Below, piece by piece: positions 1 through 5,385 of a stretch of DNA of 5,385 bases. Made by a program: the position numbers and the translations under genes. The stretch covers positions 1-5,385 of the forward strand of contig NZ_JZWV01001124.1 of NCBI RefSeq assembly GCF_000966975.1. Direction: 5' to 3'. Source of the stretch: Streptomyces katrae (lineage in GTDB: Bacteria > Actinomycetota > Actinomycetes > Streptomycetales > Streptomycetaceae). Within the stretch, counting starts at the first letter, position 1. Every line of letters starts with the position of its first letter. The notes under the pieces are model-generated. The model was given only the letters and a program-made list of their open reading frames with translations, searched no databases and was not told the origin of the DNA.

Positions 1-89
1 CCCGGACCCCCGCCCGGACCGCCCCACCAGGGCGCTCTCCCCCGGCAGGGGCTAGCCTGAGGCACGGCATGACTGGTGATCGACGCTCT

Positions 90-95
90 AGGAGG
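90..95 (+). promoter_or_regulatory. Ribosome binding site fixing the start of the MgtE-like gene
   Basis: AGGAGG ends 7 nt before ATG 103. It lies inside the longer reading frame that begins with GTG 76, so it argues that the nine extra residues of that longer form are not made. Confidence 0.8.
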
Positions 96-102
96 CGCTC
101 GG

Positions 103-1374
103 ATGGGTGCAGGCGCCCCGCGGATCTTCGTCTCGCATCTGTCGGGTGTGCCCGTCTTCGACCCCAACGGCGACCAGGTGGGCCGGGTCCGTGACCTCGT
201 GGCGATGCTGCGCGTGGGCGGGCGCCCGCCGCGGCTGCTGGGCCTGGTGGTCGAGGTGGTCAGCCGGCGCCGGATCTTCCTGCCGATGACCCGGGTGACG
301 GGCGTGGAGTCCGGGCAGGTCATCACCACCGGCGTGGTCAACATGCGCCGTTTCGAGCAGCGGCCGACCGAGCGGCTGATCATCGGCGAGCTGCTGGACC
401 GCCGGGTGACGCTGGTGGCCAGCGGTGAGGAGGTCACCGTCCTGGACGTGGCCATCCAGCAGCTGCCGGCGCGCCGTGACTGGGAGATCGACCGGATCTT
501 CGTCCGCAAGGGCAAGGGGGGCGCGCTGCGCCGCCGGGGCGAGACCCTGACGGTGGAGTGGTCCGCGGTGACGGGCTTCTCCCTGGAGGAGGAGGGGCAG
601 GGCGCCGAGAACCTGGTGGCCACCTTCGAGCAGATGCGCCCGGCCGACGTGGCGAACGTGCTGCACCACCTGACGCCGAAGCGGCGCGCGGAGGTGGCCA
701 ACGCCCTCGACGACGACCGGCTCGCGGACGTCCTGGAGGAGCTGCCGGAGGACGAGCAGGTGGAGATCCTCGGCAAGCTGAAGGAGGAGCGCGCCGCCGA
801 CGTCCTGGAGGCGATGGACCCGGACGACGCGGCCGACCTGCTCTCCGAGCTGCCCGAGGACGACAAGGAGCGGCTGCTGACGCTGATGCAGCCGGACGAC
901 GCGGCCGACGTGCGCCGTCTGCTGTCGTACGAGGAGAACACCGCGGGCGGTCTGATGACCACGGAGCCGATCGTGCTGCGGCCCGACGCGACCGTGGCCG
1001 ACGCGCTGGCCCGGGTGCGCCAGTCGGACCTGTCGCCGGCGCTGGCGGCGCAGGTGTACGTGTGCCGGCCGCCGGACGAGACGCCGACGGGCAAGTACCT
1101 GGGGACGGTGCACTTCCAGCGGCTGCTGCGGGACCCCCCGTTCACCCTGGTCAGCTCGATCGTGGACACGGACCTGCCGCCGCTGCCCCCGGACGCCTCC
1201 CTGCCCGTCGTGACGAGCTACCTGGCCGCGTACAACATGGTCGCGGCGCCCGTCGTCGACGAGAGCGGGTCGCTGCTGGGCGCGGTGACGGTCGACGACG
1301 TCCTGGACCACCTGCTGCCCGACGACTGGCGGGAGACGGACTTCCATTCCGAGGAGGCCGTGCATGGCCACTGA
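103..1374 (+). CDS. MgtE-type magnesium sensor protein (PRC-barrel, MgtE_N, CBS pair) without transport domain
   Basis: 423-aa soluble protein. Residues about 7-78 look like a PRC-barrel (pattern SHLSGVPVFDPNGDQVGRV, then RIFLPMTRVTGV). Residues about 90-160 look like a second one, ending in RRGE and VEWSAVTGF. Residues about 170-275 are an MgtE intracellular N domain: repeated short helices with LP-E-D and DPDDAADLL / QPDDAADV motifs, very rich in Asp and Glu. The MgtE hallmark TAGGLMTTEPI at 280-290 opens CBS domain 1; CBS domain 2 ends with LLGAVTVDDVLDHLL (391-405). In MgtE channels these cytosolic parts bind Mg2+ between acidic surfaces and gate the pore; here the protein stops after CBS 2 and shows no hydrophobic membrane segment, so it cannot itself transport. 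I chose ATG 103 over GTG 76 because AGGAGG sits 7 nt upstream of 103. The next gene overlaps its end by 11 nt. Domain identity is firm; a sensing or regulatory role is inferred and the ligand is unproven. Confidence 0.9.
   Translation: MGAGAPRIFVSHLSGVPVFDPNGDQVGRVRDLVAMLRVGGRPPRLLGLVVEVVSRRRIFLPMTRVTGVESGQVITTGVVNMRRFEQRPTERLIIGELLDRRVTLVASGEEVTVLDVAIQQLPARRDWEIDRIFVRKGKGGALRRRGETLTVEWSAVTGFSLEEEGQGAENLVATFEQMRPADVANVLHHLTPKRRAEVANALDDDRLADVLEELPEDEQVEILGKLKEERAADVLEAMDPDDAADLLSELPEDDKERLLTLMQPDDAADVRRLLSYEENTAGGLMTTEPIVLRPDATVADALARVRQSDLSPALAAQVYVCRPPDETPTGKYLGTVHFQRLLRDPPFTLVSSIVDTDLPPLPPDASLPVVTSYLAAYNMVAAPVVDESGSLLGAVTVDDVLDHLLPDDWRETDFHSEEAVHGH
1351..1357 (+). promoter_or_regulatory. 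Ribosome binding site for the DUF1003 gene, inside the preceding coding region
   Basis: GAGGAGG ends 6 nt before ATG 1364 and is embedded in codons for the last residues of the MgtE-like protein. It fixes the overlapping start and allows independent as well as coupled initiation. Confidence 0.75.
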
Positions 1375-2047
1375 GCGCGGACGCGGCGAGGCGGCGCGCG
1401 AGCGTCGGCAGAGGCGCCGCGAGCAGGCCCGTGAGGGGCTCTCGGAGCGCCTGGAGGAGGCGGCGCGGCTGCGCGTCGAGCGGGCGGCGGAACGTTCCTC
1501 CGAGCGGGCGCGCGCCGGTGCGCCGTCGGGGTCCAGTGCGCTGACGCGCTCGCGGGTGCGGCTGGACCAGCCGCGCCAGGACCGGCGCAAGCTGCTGCCG
1601 GAGTACGACCCGGAGGCCTTCGGGCGGCTGTCGGAGCGGGTGGCGCGGTTCCTGGGCACGGGCCGGTTCATCGTCTGGATGACGCTGGTCATCGTGGTGT
1701 GGGTGCTGTGGAACGTGTTCGCCCCGGACCACCTGCGGTTCGACCAGTACCCGTTCATCTTCCTGACGCTGATGCTGTCCCTCCAGGCCTCGTACGCGGC
1801 CCCGCTGATCCTGCTCGCGCAGAACCGGCAGGACGACCGGGACCGGGTCACCCACGAGCAGGACCGCAAGCAGAACGAGCGGTCGATCGCGGACACCGAG
1901 TACCTGACCCGGGAGATCGCGGCGCTGCGGATGGGTCTGGGCGAGGTCGCGACGCGCGACTGGATCCGCTCGGAGTTCCAGGACCTGATCAAGGAGATGG
2001 ACGAGCGGCGGCTGTTCCCGGGTGAAAGTGACGAAGGCGACCGCTGA
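1364..2047 (+). CDS. DUF1003 family two-helix membrane protein
   Basis: 227 aa. Residues 1-80 are highly charged, rich in Arg and Glu (RERRQRRREQ), probably helical and cytosolic. The DUF1003 core runs from about 88 to 215: RVARFLGTGRF, a first membrane helix about 101-119 (FIVWMTLVIVVWVLWNVF), the family motif FDQYPFIFL at 126-134, a second membrane helix about 131-151, then APLILLAQNRQDDRDR and a charged cytosolic helix to LIKEMDERR. Both ends should face the cytoplasm with a short outside loop. The function of DUF1003 proteins is not established. ATG 1364 overlaps the end of the MgtE-like gene by 11 nt and has its own GAGGAGG site 6 nt upstream, so the two are probably co-transcribed and translationally coupled. 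This suggests that the soluble MgtE-like protein and this membrane protein act together. Family assignment is confident; role is not. Confidence 0.9.
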   Translation: MATERGRGEAARERRQRRREQAREGLSERLEEAARLRVERAAERSSERARAGAPSGSSALTRSRVRLDQPRQDRRKLLPEYDPEAFGRLSERVARFLGTGRFIVWMTLVIVVWVLWNVFAPDHLRFDQYPFIFLTLMLSLQASYAAPLILLAQNRQDDRDRVTHEQDRKQNERSIADTEYLTREIAALRMGLGEVATRDWIRSEFQDLIKEMDERRLFPGESDEGDR

Positions 2048-2052
2048 CGGGC

Positions 2053-2083
2053 TTACCTGAGCCCTGCTACCGAGCCGTACCAT
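2053..2083 (+). promoter_or_regulatory. Candidate promoter giving a leaderless mrp transcript
   Basis: TACCAT at 2078-2083 fits the actinobacterial -10 pattern TAnnnT. A weak -35-like TTACCT lies at 2053-2058 with a 19-nt spacer. Seven bases separate the -10 element from ATG 2091, so transcription would start at or within a base or two of the start codon. No usable ribosome binding site exists: the only G run (2085-2089) is one base from the ATG. Leaderless mRNAs of this design are common in Streptomyces and mycobacteria. The -35 element is poor, so this remains a prediction. Confidence 0.4.
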
Positions 2084-2090
2084 CGGGGGC

Positions 2091-3251
2091 ATGGCTACCG
2101 AGACACCCTCCGCCGCCGTGCCGGAGCAGGACGCGATCCTGGACGCGCTGGCGACGGTCAACGACCCCGAGATCCACCGGCCGATCACCGAGCTCGGCAT
2201 GGTCAAATCGGTGGAGATCGGCGACGGCGGCGCGGTCGCCGTCACGGTGTACCTGACGGTGTCGGGCTGCCCCATGCGCGAGACCATCACCAAGAACGTC
2301 ACCGACGCCGTCGCGAAGGTCGCCGGCGTCACCTCCGTCGCCGTCTCCCTGGACGTGATGAGCGACGAGCAGCGCAAGGAGCTGGCGGCCACCCTGCGCG
2401 GCGGCACCGCCGAGCGCGAGGTGCCCTTCGCCAAGCCGGGCTCGCTGACCCGTGTGTACGCGGTCGCCTCCGGCAAGGGCGGCGTGGGCAAGTCCTCCGT
2501 CACGGTCAACCTGGCGGCGGCGATGGCGGCCGACGGCCTGAAGGTCGGCGTGGTCGACGCGGACATCTACGGGCACAGCGTGCCGCGGATGCTGGGCGTG
2601 GACGGCAAGCCCACCCAGGTCGAGAACATGATCATGCCGCCGTCGGCGAACGGCGTGAAGGTCATCTCCATCGGCATGTTCACCCCGGGCAACGCCCCGG
2701 TGGTGTGGCGCGGCCCGATGCTGCACCGCGCGCTCCAGCAGTTCCTGGCCGACGTGTTCTGGGGCGACCTGGACGTGCTGCTGCTGGACCTGCCGCCGGG
2801 TACGGGCGACATCGCCATCTCGGTGGCGCAGCTGGTCCCGAACGCGGAGATCCTGGTAGTCACCACCCCGCAGCAGGCGGCGGCCGAGGTCGCGGAGCGG
2901 GCCGGTTCGATCGCCGTGCAGACGCACCAGAAGATCGTGGGCGTCGTCGAGAACATGTCGGGCCTGCCGTGCCCGCACTGCGACGAGATGGTGGACGTCT
3001 TCGGCACGGGCGGCGGCCAGCTGGTCGCGGACGGCCTGACGAAGACCACGGGCGCCACGGTGCCGGTGCTGGGCCAGATCCCGATCGACGTGCGGCTGCG
3101 CGAAGGCGGCGACAACGGCAAGCCGGTCGTCCTCGCGGACCCGGACTCGCCGGCGGGCGCGGCCCTGCGCACGATCGCGGGCAAGCTGGGCGGCCGCGCC
3201 CGCGGCCTCTCGGGCATGTCCCTGGGCATCACCCCGCGCAACAAGTTCTAG
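2091..3251 (+). CDS. mrp: Mrp/NBP35 (ApbC) family iron-sulfur carrier P-loop ATPase with N-terminal DUF59 domain
   Basis: 386 aa, full length. Residues about 12-95 are a DUF59/MIP18-like domain with DPEI (25-28) and the conserved cysteine C60 in TVSGCPMR. A short linker leads to a MinD/ParA-type ATPase domain: deviant Walker A GKGGVGKS at 128-135 with signature lysine K129, switch I around D156 and D158 (VVDADIYGHSVP), switch II DLPPGTGD at 233-240, and the Mrp-specific stretches PVVWRGPML (203-211) and ENMSGLPCPHC. C294 and C297 form the CxxC motif that in this family binds a bridging 4Fe-4S cluster between two subunits. Known members assemble and hand on Fe-S clusters to apoproteins in the cytoplasm, driven by ATP. 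The 43-nt gap from the DUF1003 gene and the lack of a ribosome binding site suggest its own leaderless promoter, though read-through from upstream is possible. It ends 36 nt before a strong hairpin terminator. Confidence 0.95.
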   Translation: MATETPSAAVPEQDAILDALATVNDPEIHRPITELGMVKSVEIGDGGAVAVTVYLTVSGCPMRETITKNVTDAVAKVAGVTSVAVSLDVMSDEQRKELAATLRGGTAEREVPFAKPGSLTRVYAVASGKGGVGKSSVTVNLAAAMAADGLKVGVVDADIYGHSVPRMLGVDGKPTQVENMIMPPSANGVKVISIGMFTPGNAPVVWRGPMLHRALQQFLADVFWGDLDVLLLDLPPGTGDIAISVAQLVPNAEILVVTTPQQAAAEVAERAGSIAVQTHQKIVGVVENMSGLPCPHCDEMVDVFGTGGGQLVADGLTKTTGATVPVLGQIPIDVRLREGGDNGKPVVLADPDSPAGAALRTIAGKLGGRARGLSGMSLGITPRNKF

Positions 3252-3287
3252 CACCGGCACGCGCACCCGCAGGGTCCGCGCCGCGTG

Positions 3288-3315
3288 AAGGGCACCGCCG
3301 CCAGGCGGTGCCCTT
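3288..3315. terminator. Bidirectional hairpin terminator between convergent genes
   Basis: A perfect 12-bp stem (AAGGGCACCGCC at 3288-3299 pairs with GGCGGTGCCCTT at 3304-3315) closes a 4-nt loop GCCA. It lies 36 nt after the mrp stop on the plus strand and 2 nt past the stop of the unknown gene on the minus strand, so it can serve both. Downstream T runs are short on both sides, which is usual for high-GC actinobacteria. Confidence 0.85.
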
Positions 3316-3317
3316 TC

Positions 3318-4034
3318 CTATTCGTACGCCGCGAGGTCGGCGATGGCCGAGAAGCCGAGCCCGTACGCGCTCATCCCCCGCCCGTACGCACCCAGGTGCA
3401 CCCCGCTGCCGGTGGACCCGGCCAGCACCCACCCGAACTCCGACTCGCGGTAGTGGAACGGCGTCGGCTCCCCGTCCACCGGCAGCGACAGCGTCGACCA
3501 GTCCGGCCCCGTGAGGTCGTCGGCCAGCTCCCACGCCGCTTCCGTCTGCTGGTCCAGCCAGTCGTCGCGCAGGCTGTGGTCCATCTGCGGCGGCCAGCTG
3601 TAGGCCAGCAGCCCGGAGCCGGCCAGCCAGGCGGCCGAGGAGACCGAGGTGGCCTCCAGGACGCCGGTCCCGTCGCCGCTGCGCCGCAGGGGGTTGCTGG
3701 CGACGGTGACGACCACCGCGAAGCGCTCCTTCTCGCCGGTGGCGATCTCGCCGCGGACCGAGGGTTCGTCGCCGTGGCCGGTGGAGCCGTGCTCCACGGT
3801 GCCGTCGGCGCCGGTGCCGACCTGCATGAGCCAGCGGGGGCCGGTGAACGCCCCGTCCAGCCCGTACCAGGGGAATTCGGCCTTCAGGTACCCCTCGGCC
3901 GCTCGCCGGGCCGCGGGGACGGGCGCGGTGGCGTCGGCGGGCGGCGCCGCCGGCTCGGGCTGCGGGGCCGTGGCGTCGGGGGCTTCGGCGGGCTGTGCGC
4001 CCACCCGGCTACTGCTCGTGCTCGTCGTCTCCAT
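3318..4034 (-). CDS. Hypothetical protein, tryptophan- and glycine-rich, with Ala/Pro-rich N-terminus
   Basis: 238 aa; I do not recognise the family. Residues 1-45 are low-complexity Ala, Pro, Thr and Ser with no signal peptide, no lipobox and no membrane segment, probably a disordered tail. From 46 on the sequence looks like a folded soluble domain: GYLKAEFPWYGLDGAFTG (48-65), a hydrophobic strand FAVVVTVASNPL (105-116), AYSWPPQ (144-150), a helix DDWLDQQTEAAWELADDL (157-174), and a C-terminal part FHYRESEFGWVLAGSTG with GAYGRGMSAYGLGF (216-229). Several Trp, Tyr and Gly residues could form a ligand-binding or interaction surface, but no catalytic motif is visible. I chose ATG 4034 because GAGAGG lies 6 nt upstream; the longer form from 4100 would begin inside a repeat and add a Pro/Gly/Arg-rich stretch. 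It lies 136 nt downstream of tatB on the same strand and converges with mrp. Confidence 0.75.
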   Translation of the reverse strand: METTSTSSSRVGAQPAEAPDATAPQPEPAAPPADATAPVPAARRAAEGYLKAEFPWYGLDGAFTGPRWLMQVGTGADGTVEHGSTGHGDEPSVRGEIATGEKERFAVVVTVASNPLRRSGDGTGVLEATSVSSAAWLAGSGLLAYSWPPQMDHSLRDDWLDQQTEAAWELADDLTGPDWSTLSLPVDGEPTPFHYRESEFGWVLAGSTGSGVHLGAYGRGMSAYGLGFSAIADLAAYE

Positions 4035-4040
4035 GGGCGG

Positions 4041-4046
4041 CCTCTC
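4041..4046 (-). promoter_or_regulatory. Ribosome binding site fixing the start of the unknown gene
   Basis: On the minus strand GAGAGG ends 6 nt before ATG 4034. No comparable site precedes the upstream ATG at 4100. Confidence 0.6.
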
Positions 4047-4070
4047 GTTCCGTGGGGTCCGGAACGGCCC

Positions 4071-4098
4071 TCCCCCTCGCGTCGCTGGGGGGACCCCC
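4071..4098. repeat. C-run/G-run palindromic repeat of the Streptomyces intergenic type
   Basis: TCCCCC at 4071-4076 pairs with GGGGGA at 4088-4093 around an 11-nt loop, followed directly by ACCCCCAT. The same G run can instead face the C run at 4094-4098, so two foldings compete. Read on the minus strand (ATGGGGGTCCCCCC, then GAGGGGGAG) it resembles a short dispersed repeat I recall from many Streptomyces intergenic regions; that resemblance is from memory. It sits in the probable untranslated leader of the unknown gene, 37 nt before its start. Confidence 0.55.
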
Positions 4099-4129
4099 AT
4101 CCTCGGGCGTCCTCGGTCCGGACAGATGG

Positions 4130-4135
4130 AGGATA
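4130..4135 (-). promoter_or_regulatory. Possible -10 element for the unknown gene
   Basis: Minus-strand TATCCT fits TAnnnT and would give a leader of roughly 90 nt that contains the C-run/G-run repeat. No convincing -35 hexamer is seen at 17-18 nt, so support is weak. Confidence 0.25.
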
Positions 4136-4143
4136 GCCATCCG

Positions 4144-4160
4144 GCCCGGGATCGACGGGC
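4144..4160 (-). terminator. Weak hairpin after tatB, possible terminator
   Basis: GCCCG at 4144-4148 pairs with CGGGC at 4156-4160 around a 7-nt loop, 10 nt past the tatB stop. The stem is only 5 bp and no T run follows, so read-through into the unknown gene is plausible. Confidence 0.25.
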
Positions 4161-4170
4161 AGGCTGCGTC

Positions 4171-4620
4171 TCAGGTGGCGTCGGCGTCGAAGGGCGTACG
4201 CGTTTCCACGGCCGGTGCGGCGGGCTTCTTCAGCAGGTCGGGACCAGTGCCGGCGGCGGGCGTGGCGGAGGCCGGGGCGGCGGAGGGCACCGGGCCGGTG
4301 TCGCGGCTGTTGACCGCGTCGGTGACCTCGTTCAGCTCCTTGCGGAGGTCGAAGCTGCTGCGCAGCTCCTGGAGGTCCTCGTTCTCCGTGAGCTGCTTGC
4401 GGATGAAGGTCTTGGGGTTCAGGTCCTCGAACTCGAAGTCCTTGAACTCGGGTCCCAGCTCGGAGCGGATGTCCTGCTTGGCGCTGTCGGAGAACGCGCG
4501 GATCTTGCGGATGAAGCCCGAGACGTCCTGGATCACCTTCGGGAGCTTGTCCGGCCCGAAGATGAGGATGGCGAGCACCACGATGGTGACCAGCTCGAGT
4601 GCGCCTATGTCGTTGAACAC
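4171..4620 (-). CDS. tatB: Sec-independent (Tat) protein translocase subunit TatB
   Basis: 149 aa starting at GTG 4620. The protein has the TatB plan: a very short N-terminus with the conserved glutamate E9 (FNDIGALELV), one membrane helix about 10-21, the hinge motif FGPDKLP at 21-27, an amphipathic helix from about 28 to 60 (VIQDVSGFIRKIRAFSDSAKQDIRSEL), then acidic FKDFEFEDLNPKTFIRKQL (59-77) and a variable Ala/Pro/Thr tail. The hinge and the FEFEDLNPKTF stretch mark it as the actinobacterial TatB type, not TatA. With TatC it forms the receptor for twin-arginine signal peptides at the cytoplasmic membrane and helps export folded proteins. GTG 4620 is preferred because GAGGAG lies 7 nt upstream; an upstream extension to 4719 would put 33 basic residues before the membrane helix, which no TatB has. 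tatA and tatC are not in the window; in Streptomyces they are known to lie elsewhere. It follows the HtrA-like gene by 138 nt. Confidence 0.95.
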   Translation of the reverse strand: MFNDIGALELVTIVVLAILIFGPDKLPKVIQDVSGFIRKIRAFSDSAKQDIRSELGPEFKDFEFEDLNPKTFIRKQLTENEDLQELRSSFDLRKELNEVTDAVNSRDTGPVPSAAPASATPAAGTGPDLLKKPAAPAVETRTPFDADAT

Positions 4621-4627
4621 CTTGCCG

Positions 4628-4633
4628 CTCCTC
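4628..4633 (-). promoter_or_regulatory. Ribosome binding site fixing the GTG start of tatB
   Basis: Minus-strand GAGGAG ends 7 nt before GTG 4620, choosing this start over the longer reading frame. A TTGACC hexamer at 4656-4661 (minus strand) resembles a -35 element, but no -10 follows at the right distance. Confidence 0.8.
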
Positions 4634-4719
4634 GGCTCTCTCCCACGTCCGGCCCGGTCAACGGTACCCGGCGATCCCGGCCCTCCCCTACGCCGGTGCG
4701 GGCCCTTCGCCGGATTCAC

Positions 4720-4748
4720 CCGGCCGTCGTGTGGTGTTTCCGGGCCGG
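4720..4748 (-). terminator. Weak inverted repeat just after the HtrA-like gene
   Basis: CCGGCC at 4720-4725 pairs with GGCCGG at 4743-4748 around a 17-nt loop, 10 nt past the protease stop. The long loop and 6-bp stem make it a marginal terminator. The rest of the 138-nt gap shows only the tatB ribosome binding site. Confidence 0.25.
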
Positions 4749-4758
4749 ACGCCGCGGC

Positions 4759-5385
4759 TCAGGAGCCGCTCGCCGAGCCGAGCACCACGTCCAGGGTGTG
4801 CTCGCGGGCGTCGCGCAGCACGGTCAGGGAGAGGTGGTCGCCGGGCCGGTGGGCCCGGATCTTGATGATCAGCTCGTCGCCGCCGTGGACGCGGACCCCG
4901 TCCACCTTGGTGATCACGTCGCCGGGGCGGATGCCGGCGCGGGCGCCGGGGCCGCCGGCCACGACGGCGGGCTTGCCGTCCTCGCCCTTGGAGTCGACCC
5001 GGGCTCCGTCGCCGGTGTACTGCATGTCCAAGGTGACCCCGATGACGGGGTGGGTGGCGTGGCCGGTGCGGATGAGCTCCTCGGCGACCCGCTTGCCCTG
5101 GTTGACGGGGATGGCGAAGCCGAGGCCGATGCTGCCGCTCTGGCGGGTGCGTTCGCCTTCGTCGTCGCCCTTGTCGGCGCCGCGGATGGCGCTGTTGATG
5201 CCGATGACGCGGGCGCGGGAGTCGAGGAGGGGGCCGCCGGAGTTGCCGGGGTTGATGGGGGCGTCGGTCTGGAGGGCGTCGACGTAGCTGATGTCGCTGC
5301 CGCTGCCCTTGTCGCCGCCGGCGGTGATGGGGCGGCCGGTGGCGCTGATGATGCCGGCGGTGACGGTGTTGGAGAGGTCGAAGGC
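4759..5385 (-). CDS. HtrA-like (S1C, DegP/DegQ type) serine protease with C-terminal PDZ domain, 5'-truncated by the window edge
   Basis: The frame is open from the TGA at 4759-4761 to the right edge and gives the last 208 residues. Fragment residues 1-95 are the end of a trypsin-like domain: [12 protein letters not shown] (8-19), the substrate-binding strand [21 protein letters not shown] (34-54) with the nucleophile S49 in GNSGG (codon 5241-5239), and IGLGFAIPV (86-94). Residues about 115-205 are one PDZ domain (IGV near 115, [19 protein letters not shown], then LSLTVLRD). The His and Asp of the triad and any membrane anchor lie beyond the window. Actinobacterial HtrA proteins usually have an N-terminal cytosolic region and one membrane helix, and degrade or refold damaged proteins outside the cytoplasmic membrane. 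A TTG/ATG start near 5031 would give only a PDZ fragment and is not real, since the coding frame runs straight through. Its neighbour tatB suggests a shared envelope role. Streptomyces has several paralogues, so I give no symbol. Confidence 0.93.
   Translation of the reverse strand, partial: AFDLSNTVTAGIISATGRPITAGGDKGSGSDISYVDALQTDAPINPGNSGGPLLDSRARVIGINSAIRGADKGDDEGERTRQSGSIGLGFAIPVNQGKRVAEELIRTGHATHPVIGVTLDMQYTGDGARVDSKGEDGKPAVVAGGPGARAGIRPGDVITKVDGVRVHGGDELIIKIRAHRPGDHLSLTVLRDAREHTLDVVLGSASGS

Noticed and set aside
53..58. TAGCCT as a -10 element for the MgtE-like gene
   Set aside because: It fits TAnnnT and would give a leader of about 36 nt, but there is no -35-like hexamer at a suitable distance.
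1..60. Plus-strand frame 1 is open from the left edge to TGA 58-60, possibly the end of an upstream gene
   Set aside because: Only 19 Pro/Gly-rich residues are visible and short open stretches are expected by chance; nothing identifies it. The direct repeat CCCGGACC at 1-8 and 13-20 also looks like chance.
88..1992. Long open frame of 634 codons on the minus strand, opposite the MgtE-like and DUF1003 genes
   Set aside because: It is an antisense shadow typical of GC-rich DNA: Arg/His/Gln/Val-rich, no domain, no ribosome binding site, and it spans two well-supported genes.
2067..3266. Minus-strand open frame across all of mrp
   Set aside because: The plus-strand product is an unmistakable Mrp ATPase; the antisense product is low-complexity and His/Arg-rich.
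4621..4719. 33-residue N-terminal extension of TatB
   Set aside because: It would place a basic Gly/Arg/Pro stretch before the membrane helix, unlike TatB proteins, and GTG 4620 has an ideal ribosome binding site.
4759..5031. Separate 90-residue PDZ protein starting near 5031
   Set aside because: The same frame continues without a stop to the window edge and encodes the GNSGG protease core, so this is the C-terminal part of one gene.
3995..5287. 430-codon plus-strand open frame opposite tatB and the protease
   Set aside because: Ser/Arg/Pro-rich translation with no domain; TatB and GNSGG protease motifs on the other strand are decisive.

Overview
The window is very GC-rich DNA with strongly G/C-ending codons, high-quality GGAGG-type ribosome binding sites and tightly packed genes. 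The proteins (an actinobacterial TatB with the FGPDKLP motif, a DUF59-Mrp ATPase, a DUF1003 membrane protein and an S1C/HtrA protease) fit a chromosomal segment of Streptomyces or a close relative. This is inference from gene content and composition; no rRNA or tRNA is present to fix the taxon.

Layout. Left part, plus strand (103-3251): a soluble protein with two PRC-barrel-like regions, an MgtE intracellular N domain and a CBS pair but no transport membrane domain; then, overlapping it by 11 nt, a two-helix DUF1003 membrane protein; then, after a 43-nt gap holding a candidate leaderless promoter, an Mrp/ApbC iron-sulfur carrier ATPase. A 12-bp perfect hairpin at 3288-3315 lies between mrp and the convergent gene and probably ends transcription from both sides. 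Right part, minus strand, read from right to left: the C-terminal 208 residues of an HtrA-like serine protease with a PDZ domain (its start lies beyond the right edge), tatB, and a 238-aa protein of unknown function that ends at the shared terminator.

How the genes may work together. The protease and TatB fit a cell-envelope group: TatB helps export folded proteins and an HtrA-type protease handles damaged or misfolded exported proteins. The Mg-sensor-like protein and the DUF1003 protein are almost certainly co-translated and may form a two-part unit, cytosolic sensor plus membrane partner; this is untested inference. Mrp is probably transcribed from its own promoter.

I found no mobile element, CRISPR array, tRNA or rRNA. 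There is no stretch over 300 bases without a gene. The window is mostly ordinary core actinobacterial genome. The points worth a second look are the transporter-less MgtE sensor coupled to DUF1003, the probable leaderless mrp message, the C-run/G-run repeat upstream of the unknown gene, and the unknown gene itself.
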